DNA of 64,000 nt from Bradyrhizobium sp. LMTR 3 (GTDB taxonomy: Bacteria > Pseudomonadota > Alphaproteobacteria > Rhizobiales > Xanthobacteraceae), in NCBI RefSeq assembly GCF_001693485.1, contig NZ_MAXC01000055.1, positions 186,001 to 250,000 on the forward strand, read 5' to 3'. A program made the position numbers and the translations under genes. Positions 17,364 to 25,727 of the stretch are shown here, piece after piece. Every line of letters starts with the position of its first letter. The stretch's first letter is position 1. Below the pieces are notes generated by a model. The model was not told where the DNA came from. It saw only the letters and a list, made by a program, of their open reading frames with translations, and ran no database searches.

Positions 17364-18068
17364 ATGCTCAGCCAGACGATCACCGCTCCGGCAATCCCCA
17401 CAGCCAAAGTTTTTCCTGCCCCGCGAAGCCAGGCTACCCCGGCCATCGACCAGTTCAACGCAATCGCGACCTACGCGGGTGTGATTGCCAGCGAGTTTTC
17501 CTACCGGAAGGACGAGGAAATCTACGGCGAGGGCGAGCCTTCGGAATACGTCTACCAAGTGGTCCGCGGCGCGGTTCGCACCTACAAGCTCCTCAGCGAC
17601 GGACGGCGCCAGATCGGTGCGTTCCATCTGCCCGGCGACGTGTTTGGCCTCGATGCCGGCTCGACCCATCGCCTGACGGCCGAAGCGGTCGCGGATACCA
17701 CCGTCCGGCTGGTAAAGCGCCGTAGCTTGGAGGCCGCCGCTGGATCGAACGTCCAGGTTGCTCACAACCTCTGGACCATGACCGCAGGCGATCTCCGGCA
17801 CGCTGAAGACCATATGCTGCTTCTTGGTCGCAAGACCGCGATGGAAAAGGTTGCGACTTTCCTGCTCGAAATGGATCGCCGGCTCGCCAAGACCGGCATG
17901 GTGGCGCTGCCGATGTGCCGCCGCGATATCGGCGACTATCTCGGTCTGACGCTCGAAACCGTGTCGCGCGCGCTTTCTCAACTCAGCGACCAGGGCATTC
18001 TCGCATTTTCGAGCGCCCGCCAGATCATGCTGCGCAATCGCCAGCGCCTCGCCGACATGGACGCCTGA
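17364..18068 (+). CDS. FixK-like Crp/Fnr-family regulator
   Basis: A 234-residue regulator with a cyclic-nucleotide-like beta-roll domain (about 40-130), a dimer helix, and a C-terminal helix-turn-helix whose recognition helix has E198-T-V-S201-R202. This E..SR pattern is the FNR-type signature that reads TTGA half-sites. No N-terminal cysteine cluster is present, so it cannot carry the FNR iron-sulfur centre, which fits the FixK group. C185 in LPMCRRDIGDYLG is a lone cysteine near the DNA-binding helix and may correspond to the redox-sensitive Cys183 of B. japonicum FixK2. The five exact boxes upstream in this window are natural candidate targets. No box was found before fixK itself. Confidence 0.93.
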   Translation: MLSQTITAPAIPTAKVFPAPRSQATPAIDQFNAIATYAGVIASEFSYRKDEEIYGEGEPSEYVYQVVRGAVRTYKLLSDGRRQIGAFHLPGDVFGLDAGSTHRLTAEAVADTTVRLVKRRSLEAAAGSNVQVAHNLWTMTAGDLRHAEDHMLLLGRKTAMEKVATFLLEMDRRLAKTGMVALPMCRRDIGDYLGLTLETVSRALSQLSDQGILAFSSARQIMLRNRQRLADMDA

Positions 18069-18108
18069 GGTCGGCTGCGACAGCGTGCCGAAAGGATGGG
18101 AGTGCAAT

Positions 18109-18258
18109 ATGAACCTCTATCGCGCCTCCTTCTACAAGGATCTCCTGAATTCCGGCGGTCATAGTTTCAAGTGCCTGCAGAGCCAGCTCGAAGCTCAATC
18201 GGACGGCCCGTCTCAGGCGCTGGTCTTGCGGAACGGCTGGTCGACAACGAGCGTCTGA
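18109..18258 (+). CDS. Small ORF after fixK, probably frameshifted
   Basis: A 49-residue reading frame starting MNLYRASFYKDLLNSGGHSF after GGGAG at 6-nt spacing. I recall small rhizobial proteins of about 65 residues with a similar N-terminus. The tail after about residue 38 does not fit, whereas the +1-shifted frame continues with AERLVDNERLNADCVKV, which looks like the expected end. One frameshift within 18210-18235 would explain this. Function is unknown. It starts 41 bp after the fixK-like stop. Confidence 0.45.
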   Translation: MNLYRASFYKDLLNSGGHSFKCLQSQLEAQSDGPSQALVLRNGWSTTSV

Positions 18259-18391
18259 ATGCCGACTGTGTCAAGGTCATGCACTTGAGCGCTCATCACG
18301 ACTTCGAACATTTATCGACTCACTCGCCCGCGCCGTGCAGACATACTTAGAACCGTATCGCGGAGCGAACTTACCGCGCGATGGAGGCGAT

Positions 18392-18478
18392 GTGGAGCTT
18401 GCGGCGGCCGGCTGGGCGCCGTTCAACTGGCCGCTCCTCCTCGCATTCGTCCTGATGTCACTGCGGTTGGACGCTTGA
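18392..18478 (+). CDS. Possible 28-residue membrane peptide
   Basis: A GTG-started frame, preceded by GGAGGCGAT, encodes a 28-residue peptide with one strongly hydrophobic stretch (NWPLLLAFVLMSL). It lies in otherwise decaying sequence between the small frameshifted ORF and the broken MgtC-like gene. It may be a real micropeptide or chance. Confidence 0.3.
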   Translation: MELAAAGWAPFNWPLLLAFVLMSLRLDA

Positions 18479-18613
18479 TACTGCTCCGTGCACCGGGCGT
18501 GGTGTGGGGCCTCTGAAGTCGCGGTGACCCTGAAACTGCTTTCGGCAGAAAGTTCTGGAGGGCCGGGTTATGGCTCGCCCGCGCAGATACCAGCATCTGA
18601 AGGACATCGGCGC

Positions 18614-18913
18614 ATGTCACTGTTCGATCCTGCTATACTGGGATTCTGCCGTCGCAAGGATCGTCGCTGGCCGGCGCCATAGGCTTCATCGTCGGCGGCG
18701 GAGCCCTGCTTGGCACTCGTCACGGTGGGGATCATCGCGCTGACCGCGATCGCCTATTTTCGCTCTCGCAGTGACGATCCCGGCCTTACATCCGAAGTCG
18801 CGCTCGTGCTGACGGTCCTCCTCGGCGGCCTCGCCATGCAGCGGCCGGGCCTGGCTGCCGGCGTCGGCGTTGCACTCACTGTCCTTCTCGCGGCGCGCAC
18901 CAGATGCGCTTAA
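18614..18913 (+). pseudogene. Remnant of an MgtC/SapB-DUF4010 membrane protein gene
   Basis: ATG 18614 opens MSLFDPAILGF, the typical start of MgtC/DUF4010 proteins, then the frame breaks. Another frame gives LAGAIGFIVGGGALL (from about 18670). A third, from about 18710, gives ALVTVGIIALTAIAYFRSRS and then DDPGLTSEVALVLTVLLGGL, recognisable as the middle of the DUF4010 region. The gene therefore has a large internal deletion, at least two frameshifts and a lost C-terminus. The intact family has about 420 residues and several TM helices. Confidence 0.65.
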
Positions 18914-18992
18914 TCCGCGCGCGATCTGGATCATCGTTATCCCAGTGATGGCAATCGGCGCCGCCTATTAGTGCTAAGTCCCCTGCGAGGCT

Positions 18993-19068
<76 letters not shown>

Positions 19069-19247
19069 GGATGTTTCAAGTCCGGCAAGCCTTCGTGAGA
19101 GGGCGTCGTTTAGCAAAGCGATCCCGGGATGTCCAGCAAGCTGGGCGGAGTTTTCCCGGGGCTTTGGCTGAGAGCCGGAACGGCGAAAAGCCGCTGGATT
19201 TCAGCGGCTTCTGCCCATGTTCGGATCGGGCGCCGATCAGGGCCGCC

Positions 19248-19829
19248 TCAGAGCCGTTCGGGGCCGCCCCGGTCCGGGCCGCCGTCCCGGTCATACCTGT
19301 TCCGGTCATAGTCGCGATGGCGATCGAAGTCGCGGTCCATGCCCCGGTGCTCGCGGTGCCGCCAGCCTTCCCTGCCCCCGAACCGGTCCATACGGGTCAG
19401 GACGGCAAGCCGGCGTTTCTGGCTGTCATCCAACACCTTATAGAGCGGGTCGGCCGCGTCCGCGATCTTCTTCATGGCGGCTGCCGTTGCCGACATGGTT
19501 TCGGCATGCTCGCGCAGCCGCGTCACCGGATCGTCCGGCTTCTGCTGGCTGGAATCGTCCCGCGGCGCGTTCATCCGCGCATTGGCGCGATCGATTCTGA
19601 GCTTGGCGAACTCCCGGACCGCAGCCTCGACCGGCGGCCACAGCTTTTCCTGGTCGGCCGTCAATTTGAGGCCGGCATGGACGGCCGCGATCCGCGCGTC
19701 GGCATAAGCCGCCCGATCCTCCGGGCTCATCCGCATATGGCCGTAGCCCCAATGGCGGTGCTGGGCATAGACGGCGGTCGAGCCGGCGATGGCAAGAACC
19801 GCGACGGCGGCGATGGTGAATTTCCTCAT
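19248..19829 (-). CDS. Periplasmic LTXXQ (Spy/CpxP-like) protein
   Basis: A 193-residue exported protein with a signal peptide (1-22, ending VYAQ). The helical core contains LKLTADQEKLWPPVEAAVRE, the LTxxQ motif of the Spy/CpxP family of periplasmic chaperones or metal-stress sensors. A second helix pair follows, and the C-terminal tail is rich in Arg, Asp and His (HREHRGMDRDFDRHRDYDRN), so it is strongly charged and probably disordered. ATG 19829 follows AAGGAGG and is preferred to the longer in-frame version. The gene stands alone next to tRNA-Lys. Confidence 0.85.
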   Translation of the reverse strand: MRKFTIAAVAVLAIAGSTAVYAQHRHWGYGHMRMSPEDRAAYADARIAAVHAGLKLTADQEKLWPPVEAAVREFAKLRIDRANARMNAPRDDSSQQKPDDPVTRLREHAETMSATAAAMKKIADAADPLYKVLDDSQKRRLAVLTRMDRFGGREGWRHREHRGMDRDFDRHRDYDRNRYDRDGGPDRGGPERL

Positions 19830-19959
19830 GCGAACCTCCTTGAAAGGTTGCATGAAGATGATCCTGCGCCAGTCGGCGTTCAACTTAAGGATTGGCAAGG
19901 GAGGCTTCCCTTACCAAGATGTAATGTGACACCGTTTGATCCACCGCAATGCGATATTA

Positions 19960-21285
19960 CTACAGCATCCCCAACGCACGCGGCAGCCACAACGAGAGTT
20001 CCGGCACGTAGGTGACGACACCGAGGAAGATCAGCATGGTCAAAAGCCATGGCCACACCGCGATCGTCAGCTCGGTGATGCCCATCTTGGCGATGCCGGA
20101 GGCGACGTAGAGGTTGAGCCCGACCGGCGGATGGCACATGCCGACTTCCATGTTGACGACCATCAGGATGCCCAAATGCACCGGATGGATACCGAGCTTG
20201 ACCGCCACCGGAAACAGGATCGGCGCCATGATCAGTACGATCGACGACGGCTCCATGAAGTTGCCGGCGAGCAGCAGCAGCACGTTGACGATAAGCAGGA
20301 AGATGATCCAGTTGACACCGACCGAGGTGATCCAGTTTGCGATGTGCTGCGGAATGTTTTCGTTCGCCATCAGGAATGAGAACAGCACCGCATTGGTGAT
20401 GATGTAGAGGATCATCGCGCTCATATTGGCCGAGCCGAGCAGCACCTTCGGCACGTCTCTGAGTGACATGTCGCGATAGACGAACACCGCAATCACGAAG
20501 GCATAGACGGCGCTGATCGCGGCCGCCTCCGTCGGCGTGAAAATGCCGGCATAGATGCCGCCGAGCACGATTACGATCAGCAGCAATCCCCACATGCACT
20601 TGCGGAACGCCGTGAAGCGCTCGCCCCAGCTCGCGCGCTGCAGCCGCGGATAATCGTTCCTCCAGGCGCGGTAGAAGGTGGTCATCCCAAGCAGCGTCGC
20701 CATCATCAGGCCGGGAATGACGCCGGCCATGAACATCTGGCCCACGGATGCCGACGATACCCGCTGGCCGGCGGGATCGAGCGCGATGCTGCCGCCGGTC
20801 GCCACGCAATAGATCACCATCACGATCGAGGGCGGGATCAGGATACCGAGCGCGCCTGATGTCGTGATGACGCCGGCGCCAAAGCGTTTCGGGAATCCCT
20901 GCTTGACCATCGCCGGCAGCATGATCGCGCCGATCGCGATCACGGTCGCCGGCGACGAGCCGGACACCGCGGCAAACAGCGCGCAAGCCATCACGCCGGC
21001 AAGCCCAAGGCCACCGTACCAGTGTCCGACCATCGAGGTCGCAAAATCGATCATGCGTCTCGCGACACCGCCATGGGTCAGGAAATTTCCCGCGAGGATG
21101 AAGAACGGGATAGCCATGATCTCGAAATTGTCGATGCCGGTGAACAGCTTCAGCGCCACCGACTCGGTCGGCACGTTCGTCATCGTGTAGATGACGGTGA
21201 GCACCGTCAGACCCAGCGCGATCGAGATCGGCATGCCGGTCAGCATCAGCAGGATCAGCAGCCCGAAGATGATGAAGGAGGTCAT
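19960..21285 (-). CDS. TRAP transporter large permease (DctM type)
   Basis: A 441-residue inner-membrane protein with about 12 TM helices, the sodium-coupled transport subunit of a tripartite TRAP importer. Conserved stretches include MTGMPISIALG near the start, AIPFFILAGNFLTHGG, SGSSPATVIAIGAIMLPAM, PPSIVMVIY, and MEVGMCHPPVGLNLYV near the end. Its ATG overlaps the stop of the small-permease gene (ATGA). The substrate is probably a C4-dicarboxylate or another organic acid, but the sequence does not show which. Confidence 0.95.
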   Translation of the reverse strand: MTSFIIFGLLILLMLTGMPISIALGLTVLTVIYTMTNVPTESVALKLFTGIDNFEIMAIPFFILAGNFLTHGGVARRMIDFATSMVGHWYGGLGLAGVMACALFAAVSGSSPATVIAIGAIMLPAMVKQGFPKRFGAGVITTSGALGILIPPSIVMVIYCVATGGSIALDPAGQRVSSASVGQMFMAGVIPGLMMATLLGMTTFYRAWRNDYPRLQRASWGERFTAFRKCMWGLLLIVIVLGGIYAGIFTPTEAAAISAVYAFVIAVFVYRDMSLRDVPKVLLGSANMSAMILYIITNAVLFSFLMANENIPQHIANWITSVGVNWIIFLLIVNVLLLLAGNFMEPSSIVLIMAPILFPVAVKLGIHPVHLGILMVVNMEVGMCHPPVGLNLYVASGIAKMGITELTIAVWPWLLTMLIFLGVVTYVPELSLWLPRALGML

Positions 21286-21860
21286 CGTGTCACCTCCGCG
21301 ACGCCGGCGCCGGGCGCATCGACGTCGACGCCCTCGACATGGGCGTGGTCATGGTGCGGAAGATCGCCCGTGAAGAAGTAATGATACGCGACCTGCAGGA
21401 AGCGGAAGCACATCAGGTAGGAGCCGAGCGGAATACAGAGGTAGACGAACCAGCTCGGGATCTCGAGGTCCGGCGACACCTGGTCGGTGTGGTAAAGCCC
21501 GTAGACGAAATGCGCGCCCATGGTGCCGATGACGGCGGTGAAGAAGGCCCCGCAAAGCAGCCCGAACAGCACGATCGCGTTCTTCCAGGGCGACCTGACC
21601 TGGTTGACCACGACGTCGACGCCGACATGGATGCCGGTGCGGACGCCATAGGCGGCGCCGAACTTGGCGACCCACACGAACATGTAGATGCAGAGCTCCT
21701 GCGCCCAGGACAGGTTGATAGGGAACAGGATCGGAAACAGGAAGGGAACGCCGAGCAGATAGCGATGGCAGACGGCGAGGAAGATGATGAAGGTCGCGAG
21801 CGCCATCAGCGTCGCGATCAATATCTCCTCAAGCCGATCGAGGATGCGAAGCAGTATCAA
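21282..21860 (-). CDS. TRAP transporter small permease (DctQ type)
   Basis: A 192-residue membrane protein with four TM helices, the DctQ subunit that bridges the binding protein and the large permease. RLEEILIATLMALATFIIF and LSWAQELCIYMFVWVAKFGA are typical of the family. The start is unusual: TTG at 21860 preceded by the strong Shine-Dalgarno run AAGGGGGG; no in-frame ATG fits the family length. The C-terminus is His/Asp-rich (DLPHHDHAHVEGVDVD). It lies downstream of dctP, with a hairpin between. Confidence 0.92.
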   Translation of the reverse strand: MILLRILDRLEEILIATLMALATFIIFLAVCHRYLLGVPFLFPILFPINLSWAQELCIYMFVWVAKFGAAYGVRTGIHVGVDVVVNQVRSPWKNAIVLFGLLCGAFFTAVIGTMGAHFVYGLYHTDQVSPDLEIPSWFVYLCIPLGSYLMCFRFLQVAYHYFFTGDLPHHDHAHVEGVDVDAPGAGVAEVTR

Positions 21861-21938
21861 TGTCCCCCCTTCAGGTCAGGCCTTTACGACGCCTCACCTT
21901 CCTTCGCGGCCGTGTGTTGCCGAGCCCCCGACATACAA

Positions 21939-21966
21939 GGGCTTCCGTGCCTTGGCACGGAAGCCC
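21939..21966 (-). promoter_or_regulatory. Perfect 13-bp hairpin between dctP and dctQ
   Basis: GGGCTTCCGTGCC and GGCACGGAAGCCC form a 13-bp perfect inverted repeat with almost no spacer, 12 bp after the dctP stop. There is no T-run, so it may act as an mRNA 3' stabiliser or partial terminator that keeps the binding protein more abundant than the permeases. Confidence 0.65.
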
Positions 21967-21978
21967 GACAACGTCGTC

Positions 21979-22980
21979 TCAGTTGGTTGCGCCCTTGGCT
22001 TCCTTCATGAACTCGTCGATCACCCCCTGGCCGACACGGCCGGCGACGTCTTTGTAGACTGACTCCATCGCCTTGCGCATGGCCGAGTCCTGCTCCGGCG
22101 TCAGCTTGATGATCTCGCTCTTGCCGGTCTTGACGATCTCGGCGAGCGCGTCGTCGTTTTCCTTCTGCGACTGGCCGTTGCCGTAGGCGGTGGCTTCCTT
22201 CATCGCCTTCTCGCACTGGGCGCGGATGTCAGCCGGCAGGCCATCCCAGAACTTCTTGTTCACGACCACGATGTAGCCGATATAGCCGTGATTGGTGTTG
22301 GTGATGTACTTCTGCACCTCGTGCATCTTCTGGGTATAGATGTTCGACCAGGTGTTCTCCTGCCCGTCGACGACGCCCGTCTGCAGCGCCTGGTAGACTT
22401 CCGAGAACGCCATCACCTGCGGGACCACGCCGAGGCCACGGAACTGGGCTTCCAGAACCTTCGAGGACTGGATGCGGAATTTCAGGCCGCGATAGTCGGC
22501 CGGCGAAATGAGCTTCTTGTTGGCGCTCATCTGCTTGAAGCCGTTATCCCAGTAGGCGAGACCGGTCATGCCCTTCGGCTCGAGCAGCTTGAGCAGCCTG
22601 GTACCCAGCGGTCCGTCGGTGACCTTACGCACCGTGGCAAGGTCGGGAAGGATGTAGGGAAGATCGAACACCTCGAATTCCTTGACGCCGATCGGGCCGA
22701 ACTTGGCGTTCGAGGGCGCCAGCATCTGCACCGCGCCGAGCTGCAGCGCCTCCAGCTCTTCCTTGTCCTTGTAGAGTTGCGAGTTCGGATAGACTTCGAC
22801 CTTGACCTTGCCGTCGGTGTATTTCTCGGCCAGTTCCTTGAATTTCTCCGCCGCGAGCCCCTTCGGCGTGTTGGTCGCCACCACGTGGCTGAATTTGATC
22901 ACGATCGGCGACTGCGCCGCGGCCGGTCCGATCAGAGTCAATGCCGCGATCGATGCCGCAGCCAAAATCAATTTACGCAT
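21979..22980 (-). CDS. TRAP transporter substrate-binding protein (DctP type)
   Basis: A 333-residue periplasmic solute-binding protein. The signal peptide covers 1-22 (ending AAAQ). The DctP fold shows IKFSHVVATNTPKGLAAEKF, PNSQLYKDKEELEALQLGAV, the substrate-clamping region FRIQSSKVLEAQFRGLG, and YQALQTGVVDGQENTWSNIY. The Arg that binds the carboxylate in this family is probably the one in FRIQSS. ATG 22980 follows GGGAGG. It is the first gene of the TRAP operon; the permeases follow after a strong hairpin. Confidence 0.95.
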   Translation of the reverse strand: MRKLILAAASIAALTLIGPAAAQSPIVIKFSHVVATNTPKGLAAEKFKELAEKYTDGKVKVEVYPNSQLYKDKEELEALQLGAVQMLAPSNAKFGPIGVKEFEVFDLPYILPDLATVRKVTDGPLGTRLLKLLEPKGMTGLAYWDNGFKQMSANKKLISPADYRGLKFRIQSSKVLEAQFRGLGVVPQVMAFSEVYQALQTGVVDGQENTWSNIYTQKMHEVQKYITNTNHGYIGYIVVVNKKFWDGLPADIRAQCEKAMKEATAYGNGQSQKENDDALAEIVKTGKSEIIKLTPEQDSAMRKAMESVYKDVAGRVGQGVIDEFMKEAKGATN

Positions 22981-23143
22981 GTATCCTCCCAGACTTTTTG
23001 CAGAACGCGAATGAGACGTTCCGAGCTTGCATGCCAGTTGCATCAATACAGACAAGCCTGCCGAATTGCCATTGCCCGTTAGCAGGGGCCCGCTGCCAGG
23101 ATTTGCTGCACTGCAAAAATCATGGCTTTCCCATCCCGCAAAC

Positions 23144-23242
23144 TGTCATCCCCGCGAAGGCGGGGATCCAGTACGCCGCGGCTTCTCGGTTCAATCATTG
23201 ACGTCTCTGGATACTGGGTCACCCGCCTTCGCGGGTGACGAC
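23144..23242. repeat. Palindromic dispersed repeat, type GTCATCCCCGCGAA
   Basis: The left arm TGTCATCCCCGCGAAGGCGG is answered by CCGCCTTCGCGGGTGACGACA after about 55 bases. A related copy lies at 60513-60640. It is a REP/MITE-like element, probably copied by an outside transposase. Confidence 0.7.
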
Positions 23243-23250
23243 AACGGAAT

Positions 23251-23754
23251 ATGAGGCCGCATTCTCGCGGCGCGTTGCGCCCGAGCTTTGCTCTCAACTT
23301 CCCACCCTCTCATTCAGAGGGCGCAGGGAAGACCGGGTGCTTGCTGCACCCGCGGTCTCGTGTGCAAGTGCGCAAAGCAAAGCGCACACGAGCATACAGG
23401 TACAGCGGGAGCATCCCGGCCTTCCCTGCGCAATGGCTTTACGGCTTACTTCGTGCTCTCCCCGGCGAACGGCTCTTTTGCCACCGTCGCCCCCGAGAAG
23501 CTTCGCTTCTCGAGGACTTAATGCCAGCACCGCGACATCAGGACCACACGACTTCACCGTACGCTCCCGTCTTCGCCAAGAGGCTTCGCCGGGTTTGGTA
23601 CCGGTCCGCCGAAGCTTTAGCGAAGGCGGATCCTGCGCCTACGTCTTGCGCATTCCGCGTCCATCGCATCTCACCGCACGTTCGTGACGATCGCGAGCGC
23701 CCCTCAATGGGTGAGACGGGCGGAGTTATGCCGCTGATTTGCCCTGCACGTTAA
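23251..23754. repeat. About 0.5 kb non-coding dispersed-type element
   Basis: This GC-rich segment carries internal inverted repeats, for example around GAGAAGCTTCGCTTCTC near 23500, and frames on both strands with unnatural Arg/Ser/Pro-rich composition. I recall near-identical stretches annotated as spurious proteins (reading ARRPSFASSFPPS or HTSIQVQREH) across Bradyrhizobium genomes; here YRYSGSIPAFPAQW and HQDHTTSPYAPVFAKRL are of that kind. I call it a dispersed repeat rather than a gene. Confidence 0.5.
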
Positions 23755-23883
23755 GCGAAATATTTTCGACTCCCGGGCTTGACACGATTTCTGAAAATCA
23801 GAAGTGATTTACCCGTCGGGTTGATTTGTCGCAGCCACATATTGAAATTGCGCTTGTGCGCGAAGCAAATCAGTTCGCAGCTT

Positions 23884-23974
23884 CGTAGGGTGGGCAAAGG
23901 CGCGCTTGCGCTGTGCCCACGGTCTCGCGCTCTGCTCACGATGGTGGGCACGCTAGCGCTTTGCCCACCCTACG
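23884..23974. repeat. CGTAGGGTGGGCAAAG palindromic repeat, copy 1
   Basis: CGTAGGGTGGGCAAAGGCGC and GCGCTTTGCCCACCCTACG form the outer arms. Inside, GTGCCCAC and GATGGTGGGCAC form a second inverted pair. It lies 50 bp beyond the stop of the DUF302 gene. Confidence 0.85.
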
Positions 23975-24024
23975 TTCTTCGACCACAGCCGTCACTGCGA
24001 GGAGCAACGCGGAGACTGTCAGCC

Positions 24025-24486
24025 TCACTTCGTCGCCTCGTCCGTGATGTCGTTCAAAACCTTCGTAAACGTCGCGTAGTTGGGCGGGGTCTCCAGTCCA
24101 TGCCGCGGATAGATTGTCTTGTACAGATAGTCGGCTGAATTATAAGACAGCCATACCTTGCCCTGGTCATCCTCCCAAACAAGCGCCTTCGGAGGATTGT
24201 CGATCGCGAGCTTTGGCGTCTTCGCCATTACCGGCGTGCCGAGTTTCGGATTGCCGAAGATGAGCACCGTGCGCGGGCGCATATCGATGCCGAATTTCTT
24301 TCCCGCAGCGGCGTGGTCGATTTCGGTGAACACAATGAAACCGGCGCCCTCCCTTGATTTGACGGCCGCCTCAAACCGCGAAATCGTATCCTTCACCGAA
24401 TGGTTGCTCGACTTCGTAATGATACCATCATCCGCGAAAGCGGGTGTTACAAACAGGAGTGTCAAGAAAGCGACAATGAGTCTCAT
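24025..24486 (-). CDS. Exported DUF302 protein
   Basis: A 153-residue protein with a signal peptide (1-18, ending AFAD) and a DUF302 domain (about 25-140) with the hallmarks FIVFTEIDHAAAGKKFG, RPRTVLIFGNPKLGTPVM and LPPKALVWED-like wording. DUF302 proteins are small periplasmic or cytoplasmic proteins of unknown function, often found near thiol-redox and sulfur genes. AGGAGAAGG precedes ATG 24486. The CcdA and thioredoxin genes lie upstream on the same strand, but a 74-bp gap leaves the operon link uncertain. Confidence 0.88.
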   Translation of the reverse strand: MRLIVAFLTLLFVTPAFADDGIITKSSNHSVKDTISRFEAAVKSREGAGFIVFTEIDHAAAGKKFGIDMRPRTVLIFGNPKLGTPVMAKTPKLAIDNPPKALVWEDDQGKVWLSYNSADYLYKTIYPRHGLETPPNYATFTKVLNDITDEATK

Positions 24487-24560
24487 CGGACCTTCTCCTA
24501 ACTGGGTTTCCAATTTTCAGGTAACCGACACCACCCTTTGTATGCAGCTCGCCGACAGGT

Positions 24561-25283
24561 CTAGAACCGCGTGGTCAAATTAGTCAGCCATTCCGGCGAA
24601 ACATCGACCAGGAATGCTTCGAGCGCCTTGTCCGCTCCCGAGATGACGAGCATGCCTGCGACGATCAGCAAGAGACCGAGCGCGGATTTCATTCCGCTAC
24701 CCGCGGCCAGCAATCGCCCGCGCCAGCGCGCCATCGTTTCCCGGGAAAGCCATCCCAGCCCCAGCAATGGCAGTGCCGCGCCGATACCGAACGCGAGCAT
24801 TGTCAGTGCCACCTGACCAAGATCCTTGCCCTGGGCGGCCAGCAACGACGCTGCGCCAAGCGTCGGCCCTACGCAAGGGCTCCATACGGCGCCCAGCAGG
24901 ACCCCGATCCAAAACTGTCCGGCTACACCGCTTGCGCGGCTCGTTGCCAGCCTGCTGTCGGCCCAATTTCCGATCGGGCCCGCTGCAACCGCGATCTGCG
25001 CCTGTAGCCGCGGAGCGACGAGCACGATGCCGACAAGCATGATCAGCGTCGCCGCGACGTAGCGTAGCCGGTCGGCATCCAATCCGATCGAGTGACCGGC
25101 TGTCGCCAGAAATAATCCGATGCCGGCAAACGAGAGGCACAACCCGGCAGCAAGCGCCAAAGGTCCCTGACGATGGCTCGATGCCGCGGCAGCCATGACA
25201 ATTGGAAGTATTGGGAGCACGCAAGGTGAAAGGATCGAAAGGATTCCTGCGAGAAACGCCAAGAACGTACTGCCGATCGTCAT
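24561..25283 (-). CDS. CcdA/DsbD-type thiol electron transporter
   Basis: A 240-residue, six-helix membrane protein of the CcdA/DsbD-beta family that carries reducing equivalents from cytoplasmic thioredoxin to periplasmic thiol proteins. The two redox cysteines lie in SILSPCVLPILPIV and GAVWSPCVGPTLGAAS, the paired PC motifs of the family. The start ATG 25283 follows GGGAAAG. A thioredoxin-like periplasmic partner is encoded 51 bp upstream. The C-terminal EAFLVDVSPEWLTNLTTRF tail is characteristic of a subfamily linked to thioredoxin-like partners. Confidence 0.93.
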   Translation of the reverse strand: MTIGSTFLAFLAGILSILSPCVLPILPIVMAAAASSHRQGPLALAAGLCLSFAGIGLFLATAGHSIGLDADRLRYVAATLIMLVGIVLVAPRLQAQIAVAAGPIGNWADSRLATSRASGVAGQFWIGVLLGAVWSPCVGPTLGAASLLAAQGKDLGQVALTMLAFGIGAALPLLGLGWLSRETMARWRGRLLAAGSGMKSALGLLLIVAGMLVISGADKALEAFLVDVSPEWLTNLTTRF

Positions 25284-25334
25284 CGCCGCTTTCCCATCTG
25301 CTAGTCACCTTTGCCGGCACGCTCGACGACGAAG

Positions 25335-25727
25335 TCAGACGGCTTTTCCGACCATGGCGAAGATCGACTCCCGCTTGGTATCGCCGACCGAGCGGGCGGC
25401 TTCCCTGTCGCCCTTGAAGGCAATCAGGGTCGATTGCGCACGGACGCCGAACCGTTTGAGCAGGTCCTTCTGGCTGTCGAAATCGATCACGAAATAGACA
25501 AGTTCCTTGAATTTTGGATCAGCCCTCAGATCGCTCAGGATCGGGGCCTGTGCCTTGCAGGTCGGGCACCACGGCGCATGAACCGCAATCAGAATTGGCT
25601 TGCCGGCTTTTTGGGCCGCGGCGAAGGCCTTGGCATCGAACGCATGCGCGCCCTCCGCGAAAGCCGGCGAAGCGGCGAGCGTTCCGGCAGCGAGCATGGC
25701 TCCGAGCATGAATCGGCGGGTCAGCAT
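25335..25727 (-). CDS. Exported thioredoxin-fold protein
   Basis: A 130-residue protein with a twin-arginine-like signal (TRRFMLGAMLAAG, cleavage near AFAE). A thioredoxin domain follows with the active site W53-C54-P-T-C57. The later AQSTLIAFKGDREAARSVG region lacks the usual cis-Pro before the Thr, which is unusual. It is probably the periplasmic acceptor of electrons from the CcdA-like protein encoded just downstream. ATG 25727 follows GAGGAG. Confidence 0.9.
   Translation of the reverse strand: MLTRRFMLGAMLAAGTLAASPAFAEGAHAFDAKAFAAAQKAGKPILIAVHAPWCPTCKAQAPILSDLRADPKFKELVYFVIDFDSQKDLLKRFGVRAQSTLIAFKGDREAARSVGDTKRESIFAMVGKAV

Noticed and set aside
23251..23754. 167-codon frame in the repeat-rich gap
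   Set aside because: Composition and memory of the same text as spurious proteins point to a dispersed element, not a gene.
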